DNA of 64,000 nt from the NCBI GenBank assembly GCA_012295275.1, contig CM022667.1, forward strand, positions 5,526,208 through 5,590,207, read 5' to 3'. This stretch comes from Chrysomallon squamiferum (lineage: Eukaryota > Mollusca > Gastropoda > Neomphalida > Peltospiridae). The notes beneath the pieces are model-generated. The model saw nothing but the letters and a program-made list of their open reading frames with translations, had not been told where the DNA came from and ran no database searches. The position numbers were made by a program, and so were the translations under genes. Below are positions 48,676-62,800 of this stretch, one piece after another (position 1 is the stretch's first letter; each line of letters starts with the position of its first letter).

Positions 48676-51420
48676 AGACTTTTGTTTTACCATAACAGAG
48701 AAGTGAAAGCCAAAGTTTGACATGTGAATCAACTTATACTTGAACTAAATCAGTGTTAGGACATTATATCTTAAAAGCAGGAGTGTTACAAACCATTTTC
48801 TTCCCGTTATATGGAATACATGCCTATAAATTGTTTGCCAAGATTTGACAGATGAGCATCCTGTGTGTTTTAGTGCAAAATTATTATTCGTCTGACAGTG
48901 ATTTATCACTTAAAGACAACCCCAAAGAGGTCCATGTATTAGCGATAGCGCATGATGAAGTCTTACGATAAACATATGATGAAACTTCAGAAATCTTATT
49001 TGGATCATAACAATTTATTTTTCTAATAGAATATTTTAATTTGAGTACATTTATCATCATCTTCATATTATTAGTAGCAGACAGGATAGTAAACCTTGTT
49101 TTCCATGAGCAAGAGAAAAATGGACAGTAAACAGCCACGTTATGGAGGAGATAAATGAACTGTTTCCTTCTTTTCACGACAGTGGTAAATTTAAAACTCT
49201 TGATGAAAATAATGTGTACTGTCAAAGCACACCATTTTAAGTCAGATCTTTGTGTTGGCCAGATCTGTCATTAGGAATGAATATTTCCTGTGAAGTTAGT
49301 AGCAACTTTTCTAGCATTATTTTCTTGTATTTTTTTTCTTTAAATTAGTTTGAACAATGTTGATAATGTGCTGCAAGCCATGATCTTGACATTGAAACAA
49401 CTCAAGCTTGCCATTTAATAAACAAGTTTATATTTCCATTAGAAACTATTTCTGTTTTCTGACAATAACAGACTAATCAAGGATTTAAGAAAGCTCTCAT
49501 GGTTGATTAGTTTTTCAACCTTCCAAGTCAAAAACTTACTTCCATTTTCAAATTCTGATACACAATGCTCATTGCTTTTTAAAGTCAATTCTATCTATAG
49601 TCGCCAGTAGGCATAATGTACTTCTCACTTGTTTACTGCAGCAATTTATTTTGATACTATCAGACAATATTGCATATTAACTGTTCACACAAATTATTCA
49701 AATAAACTAAATTCCTGGAAATGTTTCATGTTTCTCTTTATGTTCAAAGCAGCACAAGGACAGGTTGTAAGATACTTAGTAGTCCGTGAGGCTATAGTTG
49801 TTTTCAAATATCAAACTGGAAAAGTATGTGTCAAAGCAGACTTTTATTAAGAACTGCACTACAATCTCAAAGCTAGTCAAAATTTCGAGGTAAATGACAT
49901 TTTACTAACTACCCTGATGGCAACAAAAACAATAACATTTTATTAGAAAGCTAAATAAATAATTTAAAAGTACTTTATTACATATGTTAGTATAAGTAGT
50001 TAATACATACATATTTAATTTTATATAGTTGTATGTTATATACTACAGATAAATATTTGAAAATAATCTACAATCAGTTGTAATAACAAGTTTATTTTCT
50101 ATTATTTTTCCAAAATTTACAATAAATACATATGTAACAAACATGAAAACATTAAGTAAAATAATATCTTAATCAACATACTATTAAGAAATATATAAAA
50201 ATCTTGCTATTCTTAATCATTGATTGTATATTTACAAAAATACTAAAGATATTAAAGTAAAAAGTAATTTTAATTCTGGTTAATATAAACAAAAACGTAG
50301 GTATATAATTATATATATTACAAAAAATAAAACATTTTGGAATTATCAAATAGCAAAACATTGCAGAATGAAGTAAGTTAACATTTTTATTTCATTATTA
50401 TGAAATAAGAAAAGCAGAAAAAAGCAAAAGAAAAATCATTTATGACAATAAAATAAAATCTGCCATCTGATATATGCATTAATAGATATTATAATATACA
50501 AAATTAATGACACAAAACAAAAAAAATATAAAAAAATAAACGAAAAGAGAACACCAAATTGTTCAAAGAATAGCACTAATATTTTATATAGAATTGTTTT
50601 CATGATCAGCAGCATGTTTTCAAGTGTATTCTCTTTGTCAAGGAAAATAAACGTATTTGATGTCAGTGTCTTTAAACTTCAATAAAAGTGATCTTGACAA
50701 TTATAAAACATTTCTTAATTTTAGCAGAAACCAATTTTGAGCATACTTAATATATTAATATTCATCCCCTATCAGTTCTCATATTAAACAAATTAAATAA
50801 TAAAAGGAGAAAAAAAATCATCAACATTTCTCTTGACAAAGTAATTAGTCATATGTGACTTTCAGAAGGGATATTAATTTAATATTGATAAAATAGCTGC
50901 AGGTTCTTCCTGTAACAAAGTGTTGATTATTATAATCCAGAAAGTTTCAAACACACATTCACATCAACAGAGATCTGATTTTATATAATTATAATTTATG
51001 ATTGTTATTGAAATATTCAGAATTTATGAAAATACTGACAAATTCAAAATAATATTAATAATAATAATAATAAAATAAAAAATTAAAATTAAAATTAGAA
51101 GAAAAAACAAGTTCTGACAAAACATGAGCAGGATAGGAAACACTTCTATTAAGCCAGCTACTGGTAAAGCTTTCCTATGAGAACATACAAAAAAGATGGA
51201 ATTTCTAAATGGCTCAGTAACCATAGACATACATACAGACATTTTATGGAAAAGCCTTTTCTTATCTTCCCAAGAAAACATTTTGTTTTATAATACAAAA
51301 GATTTCAACATTGTTATTTTCCTACCTTTAAATGTCAGATGCTATTACGACTGCAGACTAACACTTTCTGATTGCCATTACAAAATAACAGTAAAAGAAC
51401 AACATCTGTCTTGACCACAA
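48676..51420 (-). repeat. Receptor 3'-flank module, gene B copy
   Basis: Nearly identical to 24280-27030. The left boundary is sharp: 'ttttgttttaccataacaga' begins the match at 48680, while DNA before it belongs to the older copy. Confidence 0.8.
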
Positions 51421-51819
51421 AACACTATAGGAAATAATTTAATATCTTACTGAAAATTATAAACACAGTAAAAGAGAGATAAAAAATAGTAATAATAATA
51501 TAATTATTACATACTGGTTACATTGTAAAAAGCCAATGTTCAGAGATTTCCAGTCACAAAATAATCAAGTAAGAACACAATTAAAGCTGAACTAATTCTG
51601 TAATTTTCAAGTTATAAACATTAAATTATATTTTGTACGTGATTTTTATAGCTTTCACCAAGCTTAATCTATTTTGGATTATTTCACCATTCTTTATTTC
51701 TCTACTTCAAATTGAAAATTTTTGCAGATTTTCTTTGCAGTTTTGGTTTAAGTGTATAACTTTACATCATTTTTGTTTTCTTTAGACTCTTATTATTTTA
51801 TTTCACTTTTAAATTGTTA

Positions 51820-51825
51820 TTTATT
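51820..51825 (-). terminator. Polyadenylation signal AATAAA, gene B
   Basis: AATAAA on the minus strand, about 20 bases after gene B's shifted stop and at the same alignment position as in gene A. Confidence 0.5.
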
Positions 51826-51845
51826 ATTTTTCTTATATTATAAAT

Positions 51846-54800
51846 TCATTTTCCATTTTTGAGATTTAACTTTGAACGCTCTTGATTGCTATTGTTATCA
51901 GACAACTGTGGTGCTTTCTTTGAGAAGTCAATCTGAATGTACACTGTTGGTTCTTCTGTTTTGTGGATGGGCTGTGACATTTTCTCATTTGTAAACTCAA
52001 CTTCAGTGTAAACCAGTTGACGTTCATTTCCTCTTTTAGCTGTTGTTGTCTGTAAAACATAAAAATTACACCAAGAAAAAAAAAATGTTTTATTATTATT
52101 AATACGAATATTATCAAATAATACATTTAAATCTGGACTGTGACAAATTATATTTAGATACTATTACACTGGATGAAATGCATAAAACCTTTCCATGATA
52201 AAATAATTATTAAGTTTTAGAAATATAAAAATCCCCCCAAAATCGAGTTGTCCAAAATATATCATAAACAAGAATTTTAAGAGTACAAACCTGATTTTTT
52301 CCGTTAGTCCTTTTGTTTGATGTTTCATCTTTAACAAATGCAGTGTTGTCATTACCATAGATGTGCTTATCTTCAAATGCTTTTTTTGAAATGGATAATA
52401 TTTCATTTACAAAAATAATTTCATCAAATGGAATTTTAAATGTAAAATAAAGCAAAACATTTTTTAATGTTATAATTAGGACTAGATATAAATACTAACA
52501 AAGCAAAATCATTTACCATAGATGTAATTATACCGTATCAAAAACTGTTTGTTTCCACTTGTTCAGACAGAAATCTAACATTCAATGAACATACCGAAAG
52601 AAACCATTGTAATACAAACAAAATTACTTCGTCAATAAGCATAATTAATTTTTATTTTCTTGTCTTACTTCACCTTTGGATTTCTGTCTTGTTTATTAGA
52701 TATTAAATTCATACATTTTGTGGCATAGAGTTTACTTTTAGAAATTATTTCATGTTTACTGTAATGTCAATGAAGTATTCTTAACATTAAACATGAGAAT
52801 AAAATTATAAACACACATACACACAGATGTCTTTATCACATTTACTTAGACATTACTTGTATTTATCTTCTGTTTTATATTTAGTGTGATGTCAGAGTTG
52901 AAATAAGATTTGTAAACAAATCTGTATGGCCAAAATAACTAAGCAATCTTTTCCTTAGATACAGAACATTTTTTCTAGTTTTAATTTATCCTTGCTCTTT
53001 AGGGTTATGATGAAATGTAAATTCCAGATTGATCATTTGATTAATTGTGTGAATTTATTGTTAAACTTGAAAGGTATGGACATCAACTGCTTAACTAATT
53101 TTTATCTGGAGAAATGATAAGGATATAATCATCAGTGGCAATAAGTTCTCTTTATGTAGTTCATTTATGAAAGCATTCATGTGTATGTGCATATGTGTGC
53201 TACTGTATTTACTTTTTCTGTAATTTGAAAGAAAATAATACATCACCTGTATTTTCCCGGGTTTTCTGATTTCGTGAACTGTTCGTTCCAGTTTTTTTAA
53301 TTTTGTTTACTACTGCATACAAAACATTTGGGTCTTTCTGGTTTGAGTCAATACCTGTTTAGAAAAAATATCAACAATAAGAATGGCAAAGGTTTTTCTC
53401 AATATAAATTAAAACAGAAAATAATGTGTAATTAATTAATGTTTGTGACGGATTGATGGATGAAATGATGTTTATAATCGATGCTTACTGAAATAAAATT
53501 AAATGCTTCATATTTGAATATCATACATCTAATATGAATGTTAAATAAAGGTGCCAAAACAGAATTTATAAACTGCATGTAGTCAGACAGTTATATACAA
53601 AAAATAAAATAGAAAATGTCTGCCTTTTCTTATGAAAAAAGCAATGGTATTTACAATTGACAGATATGTGTTTAACAGAATGTACGAGATGTAAAGTATC
53701 TCTTGTCTCATAACTTGTGGTTAAATAAATAATTATTCTCTTATTTTTGTATTATCTACACCAAATGTCAAAAGTATAATAAATCTGACATCAAATGCTT
53801 ATGACATTTTATAGTTTTCTTTGGCCTCAAACACTGTCATCTGTTTTGACCAGTATAAGGCTTCAGTGGATGGAGATATAAAGATTTATTGACTGTGGTG
53901 GCTTCCACACACACATACACACACACAATCAAACACATACACACACACAATCAAACACACACACACATACACACCTAGGGAAAAAAGAAGAACATTTAAA
54001 AAAAAATTGAACAAAATTTAAATATTTAAGAAAAAAAATATAATAAAATAAAATAAATAAACCTGAAATTGTATAAATCACTGATTATTTCTCTCTTGAC
54101 AAAAATCAGGATTATGTTTTTTTCTTCTTCTTCTTCTTTTTTCTATAATGTAATTACTTTAGTGATTTTTAAATTGCATTGTCACTTTATTTCTTTTGAA
54201 AAAATCCAAACTGAATAATTGCTGTTATTTGTTTTAGAAATAAATTGATAGCACATATTTTTAGCTTAATGAATCCTTTTAAAGAACATGTCGTGTTGTT
54301 GCACTCCAAGAAGTCAAGGAATATTTCACTTGATGATAAAGATGATAAGACTGAGGACCATGAACAAGAAGCAGAAATAATAAAATTTGCATATTCCAAT
54401 GACCACAGTTCAGACTTTTCACCAGAATCAAGAAAATGTATCTGGAATACAAAATAGGCTTAATACAACAGAAAGGAGAAAACTGATCAAAAGAGTTTCA
54501 GCTGACAGGATGTAGATTGTCATTTTTTTCAGAATATCGTCCATGATTTTTTCTCCTTTCAGATCAGCATAAATGATATCTCAAATTATGAACTGAAAAA
54601 TTCAAAGATGATTTACAGCCAACAAGAAAATTTAGAGCTGGTGGCAAAATGTTCTAGCACTGACTAAAGTGAAATTTTCATTGCCAGTTTCTACAAGGAA
54701 AAAAATTCTAAAGATCTCATTCTGTTATCCAACATTTTCCTCATAGCTGTCTGACAACATACCAACAGAATAATATTAACATACTATCACTAAAACAGGT

Positions 54801-54989
54801 ACCTTCGATTGACTTGTCTGATGATGTAGTGCTTTGTTTTCTTCGTCTGAAGAGAAATATAAGTAGGATAACAACAACTACAACAACCAGCAAACCGGCA
54901 CCAACACCACTACCAACTACTACTATCTTAGAAATCCTTGCTTCTTCTGCTGAAAAAAAACAACAAAATAATAATAATAACAACAACAA

Positions 54990-55021
<32 letters not shown>

Positions 55022-55208
55022 GAAAAGACAAAACAGAAATACCCCAAAATGATGTGCAACATTGGTATTAAATTTTAATAAATTATTTGCTTAAAAAAGA
55101 TTTTAAAGCTAAGGATTTATCCTTTATTTACATATTTAAAAAATCTTTGTTGCCTATATTTTGTGAATTTCTTTTAATTTTTCTAAAATATTACATTTAA
55201 CACACACA

Positions 55209-55270
<62 letters not shown>

Positions 55271-58200
55271 TTCACATTAATGTCCTGCTAACAGTAAATT
55301 TCAAATTAAAGGACTTTGACTGTAAGTAATAATAATGCATATATCACCCTTCGGTTCGGTAAAATACTTAATTCTGATGAATAAACCAGCATATTTCGAT
55401 GTACAGAATCTATAATCATCTGCCTCTGATTTTCATTTCCTAACCCAGATTTAACTTACACAAAAATATTGTTAATAAAATAATGTAGACATTTATCCAT
55501 TTAGATTCATGTTTTAATTTCAGACAGTCCATAATATTCATAGTGACAAAATTAGATTTCATAAAAATAGCTCATCTGAATTGAAAACAGTGCCATTTAT
55601 TTATTCAATTTTAATTTTTAGTATTTTACAAGCAGTACTGAACTGACAACATATCGCTTCAAGTAATCAAATGATGGTTTTCATACATCAGTTTTTATTA
55701 CATTAAAAACAACACTAATACAAATTTTATTTGTTTCCTATTGTTTATATATTAGTGAAATTTTGGGGTCATAAGTTATATAGTCATATACATATTAATT
55801 CATTGTTTGTTGTTGTTGGCATTTGAAGATAATTTGATGTGTATTGTATTATTTATCAAAATGCAAATAACTAATGTTTGTAAGAGACTGGGAAATAATT
55901 TCTAATTCATTGTTTTCTACTGGTTCCTATTAGTATCTGCACAAATGAACTCATATAGAACCTAATAGTAACCACTTCCCCAGACTGTTGAACATGTCTG
56001 AATGTATTCAGAAAACTTCAGCCACATACAATAGGGTTGCATATGGCATGTATGTATTTTCCAGGACATGTCTGGATTCACGTGTCAAATTTCATGTCTG
56101 GGAAGAAATTAAGAAATTCTCCAAAAGTCCAGAATTTCAGCTTCTGTCCAAAAAAAATCTGGTTCTAAATGAGAAAGTCTTTGTTAATGATCTAACTCCT
56201 TTCTCTATGTTTTTCACCTGTATTGACAATGACTATTGTGGCAGTGGTAACGTGGTTATTTAGCCAGCTAGTCTGAATCCAGTCTCAAATCAGCTCTGAC
56301 ACTTGGCAGTGATTACTTATGGGCTTGTTGGTACATTATTACTTGCTATTTCATGACAGTATTTCCAAATGTAAATATAAATTCACTCCAGATATGCAGA
56401 ACAAACTCCAGTACTTTAAGAAAGGCAAGGATTAATGGGAAGCAGAGTGTTTGGTGTGCAAATCAAGAATTTATATCTCTATAGCATATAGAGGTAATGA
56501 TAATTTACACTACACACACATGTGAACCTGAAAGCAATGCCAGAAGGGAAGTGTATCAATGAAATTGATGAATTATTTTGTCATAACAAATATATAAAAT
56601 GCCAAAGGCCCAAAGTGTTTGTTGGGGAAAGTCATGGAGGGTCGTGTTGACTGTCAGTAGAGGTGTCCTAGATTTTGACTATTCAGATATGCCAACCCTA
56701 TCTTACGTTCAATCGAATACCTCAGCCATATCTGTCTTAGGCCTCTGAGGTTTTCTGAAATTACATTGTGTTGAAAAGTTTTCATTTCTTACAGAATACA
56801 CTGAGTTTACTATACCAAACGTGCAAATATCACTGCAAACGACATCATCTAAAGTTGTCATTGCCTGTGCAATTCAGAAATTCATTATAACACATCTCTT
56901 AACAGGTGACCAATCAGCAACTGAATTTTTGTTCGTCTTTTAGAATGAGCCTACATCCAGTCAATATATGTATTGCAATTATGTTGTAGGTCGCAAATAT
57001 CATTTTGGTATAATAGCCCTTTATTCATTCCAAAAAGGAAATTTGGTAAAATATTGCAGATGTTTCATTTGATGGGTCCCTTAACAACAACATAATAATT
57101 TAATTACAACCGTTTTTAGTAAAACTAAAACAGGTTCTGTTTCCTTCTTTTGCAATGTTAGTATAGTTTTTATGATATGCTAACACATTTTTAAAATGGA
57201 ATTTAAGTTACAAAAAATAAAAATGGAAATAAAAAAAGAAACGAAATTCAGTCATGGGCCATTGAAAACTTGTACAGGCAAATCAAATTATAGCTATGAG
57301 TGGCCTGATCAGCCTATCAAAAAAAAAAAAAAAGTCATAGTGCATACACTGCATTTAGCAGTATTCATTCCAGTCATATACCTCAAAAATGTACAATGTA
57401 GGCTTGTCTCCCAACTCACCAAAATTAAGGTAAAGTGGATGAAGATGTATTGTCATGATTAGTGAAACATGGTGTATTCTTGCAATTTTGCAAAGCAAAT
57501 CTGTTAGCACTTACAACTGTTCAAAGATTAAAACTGCATTTACATCAAGCTTACATAATCTATTCAGTGCCAGACATGGTCTCTTACATTCATAATTCTT
57601 TTGTTCATTACTATCATAATTTTCATGCTGTTAACATTGCCTTTGGGAAAGACTTAACTAATTGTTTGCAACACTGCAGTTTAGTTTAAATACATGGGAT
57701 GCAAATCCCATATCTATCATGGAGGAAATAAAATACAGCTTATAAATTGAAAGAGAAAACCGATCTTATTTTTTTCTTCCAATAATTGCCATGTCTATGG
57801 TTAGACATTAAATTATTTAGAAATTATTATTTCATTTAATCTGTTCTAGAACTACCAGATAAAGAAATAGGCATTGCAATATGCAAAAAAAAAAACCCAC
57901 AAAAAACACTGAAAACCGAACCAACCCCCCCCTAAAAAAAAACACAACAAAAAAGAAAACAAAAGTGCTACACTCTAATAGTAAATCTAAAAAATGTTCA
58001 TAATAATATTTATATGGCGCTAAATACAGTCAATAAACTGTTCATTATTTTCTAGTTTGGTGATGTAAGGGCATTCATGATAAAACAGGGGATCAGTTAC
58101 CATCAGTTATATTTAATAATCTTTGATTTGTGAAGTATTCTCATTTTTAATTGCACTGCTTCTTCAGGTGACATAGAATATTGATGAGTCAATGAAAAAT

Positions 58201-59701
58201 ATAAATATATCAGTGATAAAACAGTTTTTAAAAAGTAATTGACAAATATGATAATGTTGACCAACTCATCTAGTTATAAATTAACAATATATTCTTATCT
58301 AATGTACATTGGCCTATAAATTGAATACTACATGGTTGTATGTTTAGAAGATTTACTGATAATTTTGTAGATATAAACTATAAAAAAGAAGAAACAAACA
58401 AACAAAAGTGAATTTTAAGCATTGTATATGACAGTTGTCTAGGTGCCTTAAAAACCAGGAACAAAATGATGTTAACAGTTGTGTCCCATAGCTACAAGTT
58501 AGTCCTAGAACATCAAAACTCCACAGGAGATGCCTTGCACAATCTTGAGACTGCTTTATATTTTACCAAATGTAAGAATGCACAGCTCATTCTTAATATA
58601 TCTAAATTGGTTCACTGCTTCCTAACAACTCACTGTGTGGATGCATATATATGTATGTGAATGTATAAGAAGAAAATATCTTGAATTGAGAAATGAATAA
58701 TATTTGTGATTGACAAACAATTAATAAACATAATATTCTGTCTGGATTGTAGATTTTAAATAAGACAGATTTACATTTAATGAAACCTAGCAAAAGAATT
58801 TTCAGCTTTAAAAATCAAGTGTCACTGACTGATATATTCTGAGAAATTTAAGCCACATGCTGTTCACATTTCTTACATATCAAATTTACAGATTACTATT
58901 TTTTTCCAAAGCATAGACAGTGATAATCTCATCCATATTTCTTTTAAAAATTTGAAAATTACAACATTTTTTACATTAATATTAACTTTTGTTAAACAAA
59001 GAAATAAATAAAGAAACTGTTAAACAAAAGAATATTGTTGACTTTCATATTTGGTCACAATATTCTATTTCTTAGTAAAAGTTTTGAATCTAATGAAATT
59101 GTGTATGAGCAAAATATCTAAAGAAACTTTTTATTTAAAGCTTTTTACCCTCTGTCCATATTTCGTAGTTCTTGGTAAACTCTTTGAATCCAAATTTGTT
59201 AAAAGCCAAAACTCGAATCAGATATCTGGTGTTTGGTTGTAAACTAGAAATCTCTGCTGTGTGATTTGTGTGAATACCTTTTTCACCAAACTGTTCAGTG
59301 AGATTTGTCCACTCAGATGTTGTGTCTGCTCGATACTGTACAAGAAATGTTTGTTGTGATCCTCCATTAAATTCTTCTGTCCAAGACAGTGACACTGAAT
59401 GTGGACCAGTGATCCATGTTCTCACGTCAGAGGGAACAGTTGGAGGACCTTCAAATTAAACATTTTATCACTGGTTTGATGAAAATACTCAAAGATTATA
59501 AATAAAGGATTTATCTCAATATAACTGATACATGAACATTTAAACGTTTTACAAACTGTAGTTATACTTCAGTTGAAATTAAATCTTTATCTAGAAATCT
59601 AAAACAAAAATCATTTTAGTTCATCTCATATTAGTAGGAAAGTGTTACTTGAACTTTCAAATCAGATTGATTTATCTAAGAAAACAGCTAAAAGTTACAA
59701 A

Positions 59702-59764
<63 letters not shown>

Positions 59765-59817
59765 GTAACGATGAAGAAGAATTTCATGAAAGATAGAAAT
59801 ATTACATACTGTGTGTG

Positions 59818-59887
<70 letters not shown>

Positions 59888-62800
59888 TTTTTTTATGTGT
59901 GTGAATGTAATAGATAAACAATAACCGTTGTTTCCTATTCTATAAATGTTAGTATTTAATGTTTTTATAGAAAGTAGTTCCTAAGAATAATAGGAGGGGT
60001 GTAAGTGCTAGTAAGATAGGTTAAGACGACTATATCCTATTGGGAGCTTTTGTTAACACTGGGAACTGTATGGTCATGTGACATTTAAGTGGGAACGCTC
60101 TCACAGAGCAAGGAATCCACACTGGCTCTTGACATGACAAGACATTAAATAATTGTTATTGAAGGCAACCATTTTTGTATTTGGTTAACAGTGTGTCATT
60201 ATATGTAGTACAGATCAGCTGAGATTAGTAATTAATCTACGTTTATTGCATTCATTTTGTTTACTAAAAAGAATACTTAAGTTATTAATATATTAAAGAT
60301 GAGACAATAATATATTCTGCTGCCAGATTTTACCTTGTGGACTTTCATTTATTTTGAATATGCTAGCACACAATGTAATAAATGTCTTGGTGTAACTTTA
60401 AGTAACAGTGGTTACAGCTTATAATAATTAATTTGATCTGTGTTAGTTTTTACATGAAAATATTTTTAAAAACAAACATGATAGATACACGGAGAATTTT
60501 CTTACTAAACACAGCTGACACATTTCTTATTTCTGCTCAGATGGAACACTGGTTGTGTGTAGTAAATGTTAATGACATCACTACTTACAATACTGCATAT
60601 GTTTTATAATTAAGTGTAATTGTTTATTTACATGAACTGGTATTTGTATCTTTATGATAGCTGTTATTCTTTTTTTTTAATATAAATAACAATTACAGGA
60701 ATTTCATGCATATACATATTTAAAAGGCTTATGGTTCAGTTATTATTAATGTCACATATGTGTATACAAGATTTTTATAGAGACTTGTATTCAATGTAAT
60801 TAGTTCTAGTTAACATAAGCGGTAGGAATGATTACAGACAGATGTACTGTATTAGTATTAGTATGCCAGGTGTCCAAGTGACCGAAATAGATAAACACAC
60901 ACATTAATCTAGTGTCATCTAGGTGTTAATGTATTCCTAAAAAAGACAACAGAACCCCTATTATTACACAAACAGTGGGCTTAAAATTCCAACCTGAAGT
61001 TAACTGCTTTTGTTAAAGATGATTTTTAACACATGGGATTAGGAGAAACGTATATTAATCAGCACTGAATGAACTAACATACATTCTTAAGTGATTTAAT
61101 GAGCACCAAATATTTGTAGATTATTTCATTAGTATCAGACTGAGTGGGACTATATTAATGACATTATGTTTCATATTATGTTACTTCCACTTAACTATAT
61201 AATTATGATATCATGAAGTCTGTATGTAGGGAATATTGAATTGTAGCAGTTTTACCCATAGATAGCTCCTCCCAGAAGCCATGTTTAATGAACTGTGATA
61301 GTTGACATTAATATTAGATATTTGATCATATTTGTTTTGAATATATTTGTTTATAATTATTTTCTTTTTATCTAAACACCAGGGTTATTAGTTTCGTTTT
61401 TGTTTTTGTTTAATTTGTTCTGATTTTACAACTGTAGAATCTTTATTATGCTTTGTATTAATTAAATACATGGTCAGTTTGTCCTCCTTGGAGATGCCAG
61501 TATTACAGTATACTTTAATATTTCTGTATCATGGATTACCTAGTATTAAAGCTCTGTGGTTTGAAACCCTGTCTTGGTTGTTTGTTGATAGGACAGTGAT
61601 TTTATATAGTGATGAACTAGTGAGTTGCACATGTTTACATATATTATCATCTCATGTAATCTGCACCCATGTTACACACACAAACATAAACATCATTATG
61701 ACTTAGTAACAAACATTTTTACATAGAACTATATTTTTCCTTTGTTATTATTATTTTTATTATTGTTGTTGTTGTTTCTTTCTTTTCCTAGACCAATGTG
61801 CAGACAATTTAAAATACTTCCACTCTCAATTTATAATAAAATAAGAACTTGTAATTACCTTTTGCAGTGAGATTTAATTTTATCAAAAGTTGTGTTCTTT
61901 GTCTTCCATTTGACACAACAACCTGATAGATTCCAAAATCTTCTTGTTTAACATTTGTCAGTTTATATTCACCTACAGCAGACACATTTGTAGTGTTTAC
62001 AGGTTGTGTAGATACAAGACTTTTATTGTTTACATCTGTGAGTTTATACCAGGTAAATGTTGGAACTGGATTGGCAATCACAGAAATGTGTAGAGTTACA
62101 TTTCCACCTTCTACAGCAGCAAATTTGTCCTGAAATGAAACTCGATGATCAAGTCTTGGTGAACCTGTAGAGAATATAATTAATATTTAAAACAGAAAAT
62201 GGAAAAAAAAGACAGGTATTGTGAGGAAAGACATAAGGAATATTTGTTTATATAAAATTAATTCAACCTTTGAAAACACAAGTCATGCTATACTGCACAC
62301 TGCCGTAACAAAATGGTATAGTGGAAAAAAACACCAAGTCATATAATAGCTGAAAAGGTAAAAGTAAAATACAAATCCCTCCTAAATCAAAATAGAACTG
62401 TATGTAAATTACAAATCCAAGGTGATAATGTGAACTGTAAAAAAATACTAAAAACATCATAGACATAAGTTAATTACAACATTTATTAACTTCAGGATAT
62501 AAAGCTATAGACACATTAAACTGTTTTTTTTTCATATCATATATGTTAAATGCATCTACTGATGTGAGAGTTAGGAAACAATTAATAAGAATTACTGTCT
62601 GTGAATGTGTTATGTTATAAATGTCAAATATTTTTATTTTTTTATTTTGTATTTTGAAAAACTGTACATGAACTGGACATGATGTAAATTATGAGACTGC
62701 ATATCCCTCTTCTACACAATATCTCATTTTGCAAATCAGTTAAGAAAAAAAAAAAAAAAAAAAGTGTATATGTTTGTACACTATTTGAAGAAAAGATTTG

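Noticed and set aside
55988-56263. 91-codon plus-strand frame in a gene B intron as a nested gene
   Set aside because: No recognisable domain, no promoter or splice context, and it lies in DNA that looks inserted. Left as unassigned.
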